A stretch of DNA of 56,989 bases, taken from the NCBI RefSeq assembly GCF_003628535.1, contig NZ_RBCI01000019.1, positions 1-56,989 of the forward strand, written 5' to 3'. A program made the translations under genes and the position numbers. Numbering within the stretch: position 1 is the first letter of the stretch; every line of letters starts with the position of its first letter. Shown here piece by piece: positions 33,634 through 41,966 of this stretch. The stretch is from Flavisolibacter nicotianae. GTDB taxonomy: Bacteria > Bacteroidota > Bacteroidia > Chitinophagales > Chitinophagaceae. The notes beneath the pieces are model-generated. The model worked only from the letters and a program-made list of their open reading frames with translations, did not search any database and had not been told where the DNA came from.

Positions 33634-36600
33634 TTAAAACACAAGGTTCAGGTTCACACCGTAGCTGCGGGTCGTGGGTGTCTGCAAATTGGAGCCGCTG
33701 TCTTGCGTATACTGGTCCACATCCACATCTTTGTAGCGGCTCGGGAAAAAGTACAGCAGGTTACGGCCCACCAGCGACAGGGAAGCCTGTTTGAAAAAGG
33801 CTTTGTTGCCAAACAGCGTAGACGGAAACGCATAGCTCAGCGACACTTCCCGCAGTTTTGCATAGGTCTTGCTGATCATGTCCAGATCGGGAATGCTGGC
33901 CATGCGGGAAACATAACCCTGAACGGATGTCGGATTTGTATTGGGGGATACCGTCAGGCCCTTCATGTTGGTGATCTCGCCGGTGATGGGGTCCAGCACG
34001 ATGGGTGCACCGGTCAATACCACACCCTGGCCTACATACGAATAGGCGGCCGATCCCCTGGCATCGTTCGGACGGGCATCGCCGAAGGCACCTTCTGCAG
34101 TCTCAATGTGACGTCCACCCTGCAGGGTTTTCTTGCGCACATAATCTTCCATTACGCCACCCACCATGCCGTCAAACTGAAAGCGCAGGGAAAGGTTCTT
34201 GTAACCAAGTGTGTTCACTACCCCCCACTGCCAGTCCGGGTCGGCATGACCGTATACTTTCTGTGCCGTCACACCCAGATCAGAATAGCGCAGCAACAGA
34301 CCAGATTTGGCGTCGTGCACCAGTTGCCCGTCAGGCGTTCTGACAAAGGCATTGCCGTATATCAAGTCGGTCCGGGTGCCATTCTTCACATAGTTGTTCG
34401 GATTGGAGTTGTTCACCCACACTTTTTTGAATGTAAACCAGTTGGCAGCCACGTTCCAGTTGAAGCCATTCGGGTTTTTGAAAGGCGTCGCATTTACGGC
34501 CACTTCCCAGCCATCGTTGGTGTAGGTATTGCCGTTGGTGAGGTTGGAATAATCACCACTCGCAGCCGACATTCCCTTCGATACAATACCGGTGTTCCGG
34601 TAATGATAGCGGGTGATGTCCACACCAATTGCATTTTTCAGGAACCGCAGGTCCAAACCGTATTCCCATGCTTTCCGACTGTTGGTTTTGATCAGCGGAT
34701 CGATGGATTGATTGGAATAGCTGGCGCTGTTGATATTGTTGTAAGAAGGAGACAGCGTGTAGGTTCTTGAGAACTGGTAAGAAGGTCCGTCATACGGAGA
34801 AGGATAGGCATAGCCATATTCGCTACCCGGCAGACCGCTGATGTTCGGCGAGAAGGTACTGGCCGTACCACCGGCTTTACTTTCCGCAAAGGACGCTCTT
34901 GCTTTGACAAAAGAGATCGCCTCGGGAAGTTTTACATATTCGGAGATCACCGTGGCCAGGTTAAACGAAGGATAGAAGTACGTGTTGTTATTGGTTGGCA
35001 GTGTCGATGATTTGTCCACACGGCCGGTGGCATTCAACGTCACGTACGAGCCGTAACCCATGTCAAAAGAGTAATAACCACTCAACACTTTCATTCCCGA
35101 ATTGAACGAAGTGGCCTGCACTGCATTCAGCGAGTTGGAGAAAGCGTAAATGCCCGGCACGTTGAGGTAGTTGGTGGTTGTATAGTTCGAGTTGAACTTG
35201 AAGTTGCGAAGGTTGGCGCCTAGTAAACCCTGTACATCCAGGAAGCCCAGGATGCGGTTGCGCTGGTATCTTGCCTGTGCTTCGATGTTGGTCTGGAACA
35301 GGGATCTTCTGTCCTCACGGTAATCACCCCAGGATGCACTGCGGTACGAGTTGGCCGAATACGGCACTTTTTCCGAATTGAAAAAGTCGTAGGCATTGAC
35401 GCTGGGGCGCACCAGGAAGTCAATGTTGTTGTTCAACTTATAGTTCAGTGCCACATAACCGTACTCGTTGTTCATGTAATGACCGCGCAGCCACTCATAA
35501 CTCATGAAATACGGGTTGTTGTAGCGCCAGTATTCCGCATATTTCTGCTGCACACCGACTTTGCCCGCCTGCCAGTAGTCACGCATGTCGGCAATGTTCC
35601 AGTCGGCACCGCCCCAAAGGGTCATGTTGTAGATGATGCTGTTGGGACCATAGTTCACGTCCGGCAGATTGGGCGTCGATTGCCGGTTGTAATTCAGATA
35701 CGTGGTCAGCGTGAGCCGGTTGGTAAAACGCTGGGTCAGGTTGGCCGTTGCATTAAAGTTGTTCAGCGAGGTGTTGGGCACAATGCCGCGCTGGTAAGTA
35801 TTGCCCACCGAAAAACGTGAATCGGTTTTCTCGGAAGAAGAACTCAGGGCCAGACTTGTGGTGGAGAGAAGCCCCGTTTGCAAAAAGCGCTGCAGGTTGT
35901 CCTTTCCTCTGGCTACCCATAGTGTGGGTTTGACGTGTCCTGTATAGGTTAAACCATTTTCAAATTTGGTCGTGTAGGTTTGGTTGGGATCGAACGGGCC
36001 GTCGTATTGCGGCAGCAAGCGGCCGTCCAGTTTGGGCCCCCAGCCTCCATCATAGTCATAATCGTTCACTCCACCGCCCTTTCCATCACCAAACGCATAG
36101 GTGCCATATTCACCGGGACCATATTCGTCCTGTACTCTTGGCAAAGCAATAAAACCTTTGCTAAACTGGTTGCTCGTGTTGAATTCAACAGTAAAGCCTT
36201 TTTTGTTCCGGCTGCCTTTTTTCGTGGTAATGATGATGGCACCGTTCTGACCGGCAAAGCCATACAGCGCCGCTGCATTGGGGCCTTTGAGAATAGTGAA
36301 GCTTTCGATATCATCCGGGTTTACGTTGTAGGTATCGGACGTCATCGGCACACCGTCTACCACGTACATGGGAGCACCGTCGCCGCGAAGGCTGATGCCT
36401 GGCGCATGCCCCATTTCCGGATTGATGTTCACCGACAAACCGGCCACGTTCCCTTTCAGGGAATTGAGGGGATTGGGTTCGCGGGCTTGTGTGAGGCGGC
36501 CGGCATCCACGGTTTGCGTGGCATAACCCAGGCGTTTGACTTCTTTTTTGATACCGGTGGCAGTCACCACCACTTCATTTAACCGTGCATCGTTTTGAAC

Positions 36601-36897
36601 CAGGGCTATTGGCACAAAATCGCCGGTGATCTTCGATGAAATGGTTTGGTAACCGATAAAGCTAACGGTAAGGATATCGCCGTCATTAGCACGAATGGTA
36701 AATTCTCCCGCGGCATTGGTGGTCGTCACCGCTTTTGAATTCTTCACCGCAATTGTTGCCCCGGCAATCGGTGCCGCTGTTTGGACATCTGTTACTTTTC
36801 CCCTGATTGGAGCTGTTTGTGCAAAGAGCTGAAAACTGAAGGAAAAAGAGACAAACAAAAGGAGCAGCAGTTTGACCTTTGGATAGACTTGCTTCAT
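33634..36897 (-). CDS. SusC/RagA-family TonB-dependent transporter
   Basis: A 1087-residue protein: signal peptide (to LFAQ), carboxypeptidase-regulatory-like domain (IRGKVTDVQTAAPIAGATI), a TonB-box-like segment (NEVVVTATGIKK), a plug with the SusC signatures SLKGNVAGLSV, GDGAPMYVVDGVPM and ESFTILKGPNAAALYGFAGQ, then the barrel, ending in NLVF with a terminal Phe. It forms the outer-membrane pore with the SusD 19 bp downstream. Upstream is a five-half-site TAACA array with a perfect -7 box, so phosphate limitation probably induces the pair. The XRE-cupin remnant just upstream may once have given substrate control. Confidence 0.95.
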   Translation of the reverse strand: MKQVYPKVKLLLLLFVSFSFSFQLFAQTAPIRGKVTDVQTAAPIAGATIAVKNSKAVTTTNAAGEFTIRANDGDILTVSFIGYQTISSKITGDFVPIALVQNDARLNEVVVTATGIKKEVKRLGYATQTVDAGRLTQAREPNPLNSLKGNVAGLSVNINPEMGHAPGISLRGDGAPMYVVDGVPMTSDTYNVNPDDIESFTILKGPNAAALYGFAGQNGAIIITTKKGSRNKKGFTVEFNTSNQFSKGFIALPRVQDEYGPGEYGTYAFGDGKGGGVNDYDYDGGWGPKLDGRLLPQYDGPFDPNQTYTTKFENGLTYTGHVKPTLWVARGKDNLQRFLQTGLLSTTSLALSSSSEKTDSRFSVGNTYQRGIVPNTSLNNFNATANLTQRFTNRLTLTTYLNYNRQSTPNLPDVNYGPNSIIYNMTLWGGADWNIADMRDYWQAGKVGVQQKYAEYWRYNNPYFMSYEWLRGHYMNNEYGYVALNYKLNNNIDFLVRPSVNAYDFFNSEKVPYSANSYRSASWGDYREDRRSLFQTNIEAQARYQRNRILGFLDVQGLLGANLRNFKFNSNYTTTNYLNVPGIYAFSNSLNAVQATSFNSGMKVLSGYYSFDMGYGSYVTLNATGRVDKSSTLPTNNNTYFYPSFNLATVISEYVKLPEAISFVKARASFAESKAGGTASTFSPNISGLPGSEYGYAYPSPYDGPSYQFSRTYTLSPSYNNINSASYSNQSIDPLIKTNSRKAWEYGLDLRFLKNAIGVDITRYHYRNTGIVSKGMSAASGDYSNLTNGNTYTNDGWEVAVNATPFKNPNGFNWNVAANWFTFKKVWVNNSNPNNYVKNGTRTDLIYGNAFVRTPDGQLVHDAKSGLLLRYSDLGVTAQKVYGHADPDWQWGVVNTLGYKNLSLRFQFDGMVGGVMEDYVRKKTLQGGRHIETAEGAFGDARPNDARGSAAYSYVGQGVVLTGAPIVLDPITGEITNMKGLTVSPNTNPTSVQGYVSRMASIPDLDMISKTYAKLREVSLSYAFPSTLFGNKAFFKQASLSLVGRNLLYFFPSRYKDVDVDQYTQDSGSNLQTPTTRSYGVNLNLVF

Positions 36898-36919
36898 AAT
36901 GGAAAATGATTTCAGAGCG

Positions 36920-36985
36920 CAAACCTATCCGGGTTGTGTTAAGGAGATATTGTTTGTAAATTACGAAAAGGTTAACCAATATTAA
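36920..36985 (-). promoter_or_regulatory. Pho-box-like promoter of the phosphonate-side SusC/SusD
   Basis: The minus-strand 11-bp series is TTAAT (36981), TAACC (36970), TAATT (36959), CAATA (36948), TAACA (36937). It is followed after exactly 9 bp by TAGGTTTG (36920-36927), a perfect TAnnTTTG, 22 bp before the ATG. It is the longest array in the window. Confidence 0.65.
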
Positions 36986-37068
36986 ACACGTAAATGAAAT
37001 TTCCGCACGCATTAAACACAGTATTGGAAGCACAGGCTTCGCATTACTCAACTTATAGAAATGATGGA

Positions 37069-37651
37069 TTACGAGGGATGTGATTTCGTCAAAAGGCAAA
37101 CAACAAGCATCTCCGCATCGACTCTACCTGCGTTTTTGGGATTTTGCAACTTTCTTGCATCAAAGAAAAGGGAATCGCCTTCTTCCAAAACATAAACCTC
37201 ATTGCCGATTGACTATTCTACTTTTCCTTTCAAAACGTATTTGAATTCGAAGGCTTCCGTGCGTTCGGCCGGCCGCATGCGGTAAATGAGTCAGCAATAC
37301 AAAATCGAGATGATAGTCCTGAACTTGCGTGGAAAAGAGCCGCCGATAAGTGAATTCTTTAGTGTTTTCTTTTTCAAAGGGCCGCTAATTTTCTTTTTTC
37401 CGGACGATCACTTTCTGTTGTCCATCCCTGACATAAATGCTGGAGAAGAACTCATCCAGAATAATCTCCAAGCCCTTGATTAAACTTATCAAAACGTTCA
37501 ATGAAGAAATGGTGCGGCAGTTTTCAATCTGCGAGAGCACCCCCTTGGTGATGCCTGCCGCATCGGCCAGTTGCTGCAACGTGACACGTTTTTCCGTACA
37601 CATGTCCCGCAAGCGCTGACTGATCTGAATAATTACATCTTCCTGCACCAT
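37069..37651 (-). pseudogene. XRE-family HTH/cupin regulator, broken
   Basis: Start taken at 37651 (MVQEDVIIQISQ). An intact HTH follows (LQQLADAAGITKGVLSQIEN, then LNVLISLIKGLEI). At 37385-37387 TAG stops the frame. Beyond it the cupin linker continues in frame (RPFEKENTKEFTYRRLFSTQ), shifts frame near 37270-37290, then gives RTEAFEFKYVLKGKVE, a second TAG at 37213-37215, and VYVLEEGDSLFFDARKL to a TAA at 37069. The intact family member is a ligand-sensing repressor or activator of about 190 residues. Only an 88-residue DNA-binding half can be made now, without its sensor. It lies upstream of SusC on the same strand and was probably the local regulator. Confidence 0.85.
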
Positions 37652-37675
37652 AGTAACGCTAAGAAATATAATTCG

Positions 37676-37707
37676 CTCCACGTTTCAGTTTTGTTATGCC
37701 TCCACGT
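37676..37707. promoter_or_regulatory. Direct repeat upstream of the XRE-cupin gene
   Basis: CTCCACGT occurs at 37676-37683 and again at 37700-37707, start-to-start 24 bp. Next to the second copy is CACGTAAAT (37703-37711), which recurs at 36987-36995 in front of SusC. These could be binding sites of the regulator; this is inference from position only. Confidence 0.35.
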
Positions 37708-37989
37708 AAATAATTGCTGAACGGCCTACCACAACGCGTCTATTGAACTTGCTCATGATTCATTAAGTCGTCGTTGCGATGTTCAGGCAAAGTAGTGAGC
37801 ACTTAAACTTAGCGAGACGATGGGTTCATTCTGATCTTATACTTTCCGCCGCCATTTAAAAATGATCTTTGGGTAATGATTACTTGACATTCTGTTCATC
37901 TTAAAGAATCAATTTCAATTAAATTTCCGGCAAAGCACCCGGCCTCCACAGGTGTTGGATGTTTTGACTTCGGCATGATATACCTCTTT

Positions 37990-38106
37990 ATGAAAACCCA
38001 AGAAAATTATCGCCGCAAAAAGAGAATCAGCAAAGCATTGCTTCGGGTGGTGATGCTGATTGGCTTTGCCGTCATCGCCTTAATGCTGTATTTGATGGAC
38101 CGGTAG
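37990..38106 (+). CDS. 38-residue single-pass membrane protein
   Basis: ATG at 37990 (an earlier in-frame ATG lies at 37975) and TAG at 38104-38106. The product begins MKTQENYRRKKRISKALLRV and ends in one hydrophobic helix (VVMLIGFAVIALMLYLMDR). The basic N-terminus and single helix suggest a small membrane protein with the N-terminus in the cytoplasm. Function unknown; the call rests on composition and a clean helix. Confidence 0.45.
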   Translation: MKTQENYRRKKRISKALLRVVMLIGFAVIALMLYLMDR

Positions 38107-38237
38107 CCGGTTGAAATTTTTCAAGATGATGCAGTTCTTCAGCGTAATAATTCGATAAAGCTTCGCTAATATTCCCATAACCACTAGCGGGAACAGAGAA
38201 CCTACTTTAGCATCGAAAAGCGATCTCTCGGCAAGGC

Positions 38238-38826
38238 ATGAAAAATCAGCGAAAGAAAATTCTCTTTTTAGTTGGCTCACTCAACCAGAGGACACAGATG
38301 CACAAGATTGCCTTGTATCTTCCCGAATACGACTGCTTTTTCATCCAGTAGTATTCATCCAATCCCCTTGTGCAATTGGCCCTGAAAGGCGGTTTGCCCG
38401 AAGGAACTGTGTCGGGAAAAAGCTGCAACAACGTTCAGACCATTACCTGCAACAACTCAACCTGGCCAACGATTATGCGGTCGCCGTGTACAGGGACCGG
38501 TACGACATGGCAGTGTTTTGCTCCGATTTGTTGATTGACAAGGACCTGCAGAAGATCAAAACCGTTTTTGTGCAGGGCGGCATGACGGACCCGATTACAC
38601 CGCTTGCAAAATGGTGCACAAGCTGGGACTGGCCCCTACTTTGCTAAAAACACCGCCCTGAATGGCAGCAGCGATTCCGTTGATCTTTATGGTGCCGCCT
38701 CGAAAGAATACCAAGAACAGTTTGCAGAACAGGGCACCAGTCCCGAAATTTTTTTTGACCGGCCTCCCGAATTACGACAACATTGGAAAATTAGCTGCCT
38801 GCAATTCCCTTCCGTTTCCGTTTTAA
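38238..38826 (+). pseudogene. Decayed gene of the UDP-GlcNAc-epimerase/CDP-glycerol-transferase-like fold
   Basis: Pieces in three frames line up with a known Bacteroidota protein type: KKILFLVGSLNQRTQMHKIA, an in-frame TAG at 38349-38351 in FFIQ*YSSNPLVQLALKGG, then in another frame HYLQQLNLANDYAVAVYRDR and YDMAVFCSDLLIDKDLQKIK. Later come FAKNTALNGSSDSVDLYGAA and, after a T8 run, FLTGLPNYDNIGKL. Family members have about 380 residues and resemble sugar epimerases or teichoic-acid-type glycerophosphotransferases. At least two frameshifts and one stop make it dead. Confidence 0.7.
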
Positions 38827-39191
38827 AAATTATCCAATACACCTACCCTTTTGTTGTAGAAGAAGTGGATACCATTCTTTGCGGCGTGTTTTCGGAAACA
38901 GAAATTGACATTGCCTGCGCCAGTTCAGTGGATCGCTAGCGTCATCCTCAAAAAAGACCTCTTCAACCGTCATTGAAAAACCAATACGGTGAAAATCCCG
39001 GAGTAAAGTGCAAACCTGCGTTAGATTAACAATACCCGCCTGAAGGAGAAACGAACAGGTATGGTTACAGAAGTTGTTTTCAAGAAAAAGCCTGCGGCAA
39101 ATGGCAGGCCTCGTAATGATAAAGAAGCGGGATAACACCCACCGACGTTCTAATAACAATCGAAAGATTCTCTCGGGTTGTCATACATAAA
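38827..39191. other. Stretch without a supported gene
   Basis: A minus-strand frame (38830-39159) has protein-like pieces such as LTQVCTLLRDFHRIGFSMTV, but it overlaps the decayed gene and has no clean start. I cannot assign it. Confidence 0.35.
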
Positions 39192-39404
39192 TCAAATTTC
39201 GAAGACTGACGCTGCCGGTCGGGGTTCTTTTTCCTTTTTCGCCTTGCGAATACCTGCAAGTAAAATCTTCTCCACTTTTTGCATTCTGCGCTTGAACTTC
39301 TTTTTCCCCAATGTGTGCTCCAAATCTGTCAAGGAGAAAAGTGCCTGGCTTACCTGTAGGCGAGCCTGTTTTCGGGTGAGCTTCTGCGGTGTCCGATTAC
39401 CCAT
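39192..39404 (-). CDS. Small conserved hypothetical protein, 70 aa
   Basis: A basic helical protein (MGNRTPQKLTRKQARLQVSQ, then LTDLEHTLGKKKFKRRMQKV) of a type I recall as widespread in Chitinophagaceae and relatives, with a LTRKQAR..VS...L.....TLG.KKF..R..K pattern. It has no signal or membrane segment. Lys/Arg content suggests nucleic-acid or ribosome contact, which is a guess. It stands alone. Confidence 0.6.
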   Translation of the reverse strand: MGNRTPQKLTRKQARLQVSQALFSLTDLEHTLGKKKFKRRMQKVEKILLAGIRKAKKEKEPRPAASVFEI

Positions 39405-39843
39405 GTGAATAACAGTTTAGTAACACTAATTTAATACAGGGTGCAGGATTTCAATGTTAAGCTTTGACGCAAGCAAATGCAAATGTGGCTTTATCAATTT
39501 TGCTGGCGTGACAAGGAACGAACACTTGCTGTTCACCAATCATCGGGAATGTTCAGACCGAGTCTATTGACGAAAAAATTATGGAGGCAGGGTTGTGAAT
39601 GGTCGCTTTTACCCCGGCCAATCTCTGACTCAAAAGTTTCAAAATCTTGAAGAGGAGATGCAACTGAAGATTGAAGACCTGCTTGCCGACGTTCAGGCGC
39701 AGGTTCGATTTGAATCCTTCCCTTAATTGCGCCTGTCATTTGGAGAAGGTCGCCCACTACTTTTTTCATCCTATAACCTTTTGGATAGCTGAATGGTTAT
39801 TCGGTTCTCACACGAACCGTTTACATCCTCAATTTGCCGCTAT
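39405..39843. other. Gene-poor stretch
   Basis: About 440 bp. A minus-strand frame of 78 codons (39533-39769) has no recognised motif. No terminator with a T-run is seen after the following minus-strand gene. Confidence 0.4.
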
Positions 39844-41838
39844 TCATTTTGGCTTTGAACGATAAGGCCCGAATATGTTCTTCACCGCCATATCAGGGGT
39901 GCTATCGTCCAGAATGATAATATAGTAATCGTTTCCACCGGGCAATACTCGTACGACAATATGTCCCTGCTGGCTTTTGTAAGCATTGTCAATCAGCGGC
40001 CCAATCACCAGTTTGTTTGCTTCCAGCATGTTGGTGGCAAAAAGGTCCCTCTGGGTTTTGTACAAATAAGGTGTTGTTAACCGGATCAACACTTCGTGGC
40101 CCGGATGATCAGACGACCAGACTTGTTCGATCCAGGCTTTTGGTTTAAAGGTCTTGATCTGAAATTCGTTCACCGCATCACGGTTGCCATGGTGATCCAT
40201 GGTGGCGACATCCACCTCGCCAATGGCTTTTGCTACCGGTGTTTCCACATCCCGCCAGGGCGCATCGCCGTAAAAAACATTGCCGGCGCAATCGCCGCCG
40301 GTATAGTACCGGAACGGACCATAATTGATGGTGAACACAAGGCTCAAGCTGTTTTCATCGGGCCATGTTTTGGTATTCGCCGAATCAATAGATGGAAAAC
40401 ACTGAAGGGTTGCTGAATCTTTCCCTGTCCAGATATCACCGTTTGACTTTACCTGCTGCACATAAAACTGTGGAAACGATTTTGCGTCGTGCTGCAAAAC
40501 GATCTGGTTTCTTGTCCCGGCTTTGAACCTTTCTATCACGGTACCCGATTCTGCTGTTGTTTTTACCCATTGCAAATAATTCTGCACCGTTTTATCATAT
40601 TTGCTGCCCTTTGCATTGGCTCTGTTCATGAGCTTTTCAAACGGAACCGGAAAATCATACCGCGGATAGCCCCGGTCAAGAAAATGATGGATCGGAATCA
40701 ATTCACTGATACCGGTAATGCCGGAAAGCACATAGTGTCCGTGCTTTGACTGCGGCGCCGTTGCGTACCAGCCGCCGAAATGATCTTCATGAAAGTGAGA
40801 AATAGCGGCATAATCCAGATGAAGATCCGCAAATGGTGTCACGTTTTTCATGTAGTGGTAAATCCACTGAAACGGAAGTTTGCTGTCGTTCGGACGAATG
40901 GCTGAATTGCGGGCCGACATCGTTCTTAGCTCCGTCGGGTCTTCTTCTCCCGCATCGAAGAGCATGGTGGTACTGTCGGGAAAAATATAGTAGGCTGCAT
41001 TGCCACGTCCGGTGTTGATGTGGTGCAGATCAAGATACCCCTGCCGCCATGACGGCAGCGGTTTTCCCACCACAGCAATGGTATCACCACGCAGAAATTG
41101 CCCTAGTGCATTGACATGATCCGTGTTGATGTAGTCAACCTGCAAAGACATCAGCGTTTGCCATATGTCCATATTGTCCGGTGTGCCCCAGAAACGCACC
41201 GTCTTTTTTGCTGCATGCGCCTTTTTAACGACAGCCTGCAGACGCTGCCATTCCTTGTCTGTGATCGTCTTGCCGTGAACATAATCAGCCATGTTATCGC
41301 TGAGCATGGCAACTCGATTTAGTTCCGCAGGTGAATATTCCTGCGAAAGCACGCCATCAAAGCGAATGAATGAAGGATAGGCGTTAAAATGCGTGGGCTC
41401 CGGACGGTTACCGGAGATCACAACCTCCAAAGATCGGGTGTTGATTAGCGCGGGGAACTTGCGCAGTGTTTGAATCAACTCGTTTAACGTAGCGATTGAA
41501 TCTGTTTTGATGTCAATCAGCAACTGGAGCTGTTTTTTCTTGTCTGGGAAGACAGAACCATTGTTTCTCTTGATGCAAGCGGCTAATGGTTTCAGATAAG
41601 ATAGTTCTAAGCTGCGATGCAGTGATAATTCACTCGAATCATGCGCTACCAGCAATGAATCGTGATGCAAAAAGATATCTGCTTCAATAGAACCAAAGCC
41701 TTCCTGATAGGCCGTCCAAAATGGCGCTGGCTGCTCATAATCATTGTGCGAGTGGGCATTGGCAACGGTGTAGGACTGCGGTTGTGCACACAGGGTAAAT
41801 TCCCAAAATACAAATAAAAGAACGATCGCTTTTTTCAT
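39844..41838 (-). CDS. Fusion of PI-PLC/GDPD-like phosphodiesterase and metallo-beta-lactamase-fold hydrolase
   Basis: A 664-residue secreted protein. After the signal peptide (to CAQP) residues about 25-250 form the same AIM6-like PI-PLC/GDPD domain as in the 20080 gene, with His29/His31 in AHSHNDYEQ, Glu52/Asp54 in SIEADIF and His66 in LLVAHD. From about residue 270 a metallo-beta-lactamase fold follows: MLFDAGEED, the zinc motif SHFHEDHFGGW (His348, His350, Asp352, His353), YYTGGDCAGN and MDHHGNRDAV. One half would open phosphodiesters; the other is of the ComEC-like hydrolase type, which includes nucleases and phosphodiesterases. It lies downstream of the Oar-like receptor, with a terminator between them. 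Confidence 0.88.
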   Translation of the reverse strand: MKKAIVLLFVFWEFTLCAQPQSYTVANAHSHNDYEQPAPFWTAYQEGFGSIEADIFLHHDSLLVAHDSSELSLHRSLELSYLKPLAACIKRNNGSVFPDKKKQLQLLIDIKTDSIATLNELIQTLRKFPALINTRSLEVVISGNRPEPTHFNAYPSFIRFDGVLSQEYSPAELNRVAMLSDNMADYVHGKTITDKEWQRLQAVVKKAHAAKKTVRFWGTPDNMDIWQTLMSLQVDYINTDHVNALGQFLRGDTIAVVGKPLPSWRQGYLDLHHINTGRGNAAYYIFPDSTTMLFDAGEEDPTELRTMSARNSAIRPNDSKLPFQWIYHYMKNVTPFADLHLDYAAISHFHEDHFGGWYATAPQSKHGHYVLSGITGISELIPIHHFLDRGYPRYDFPVPFEKLMNRANAKGSKYDKTVQNYLQWVKTTAESGTVIERFKAGTRNQIVLQHDAKSFPQFYVQQVKSNGDIWTGKDSATLQCFPSIDSANTKTWPDENSLSLVFTINYGPFRYYTGGDCAGNVFYGDAPWRDVETPVAKAIGEVDVATMDHHGNRDAVNEFQIKTFKPKAWIEQVWSSDHPGHEVLIRLTTPYLYKTQRDLFATNMLEANKLVIGPLIDNAYKSQQGHIVVRVLPGGNDYYIIILDDSTPDMAVKNIFGPYRSKPK

Positions 41839-41905
41839 TGGTTTAAAGGAAAAATATGTTCAGGTAAAACTGCAACCGGTGCTGAAGTTCTGCTTTTAAA
41901 AAACA

Positions 41906-41940
41906 TTTCCCACCGGCCGAAAAAATCGTACGGTGGGAAA
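41906..41940 (-). terminator. Intrinsic terminator after the Oar-like receptor gene
   Basis: A perfect 10-bp stem (TTTCCCACCG / CGGTGGGAAA) with a 15-nt loop, followed on the minus strand by TGTTTTTT. It lies 27 bp after the receptor stop and 68 bp before the next gene, so that gene depends on readthrough or its own promoter. Confidence 0.8.
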
Positions 41941-41966
41941 ATGCCCGAGGGAGTATGCGTGTATGT

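Noticed and set aside
33400-34770. 456-codon open frame on the plus strand
   Set aside because: It lies wholly opposite SusC and SusD, has no domain or signal peptide, and its composition is that of an antisense shadow of a long high-quality gene.
38604-38939. Separate gene of 111 codons
   Set aside because: Its first half is one frame of the decayed epimerase-like gene and its second half is out of frame with that family.
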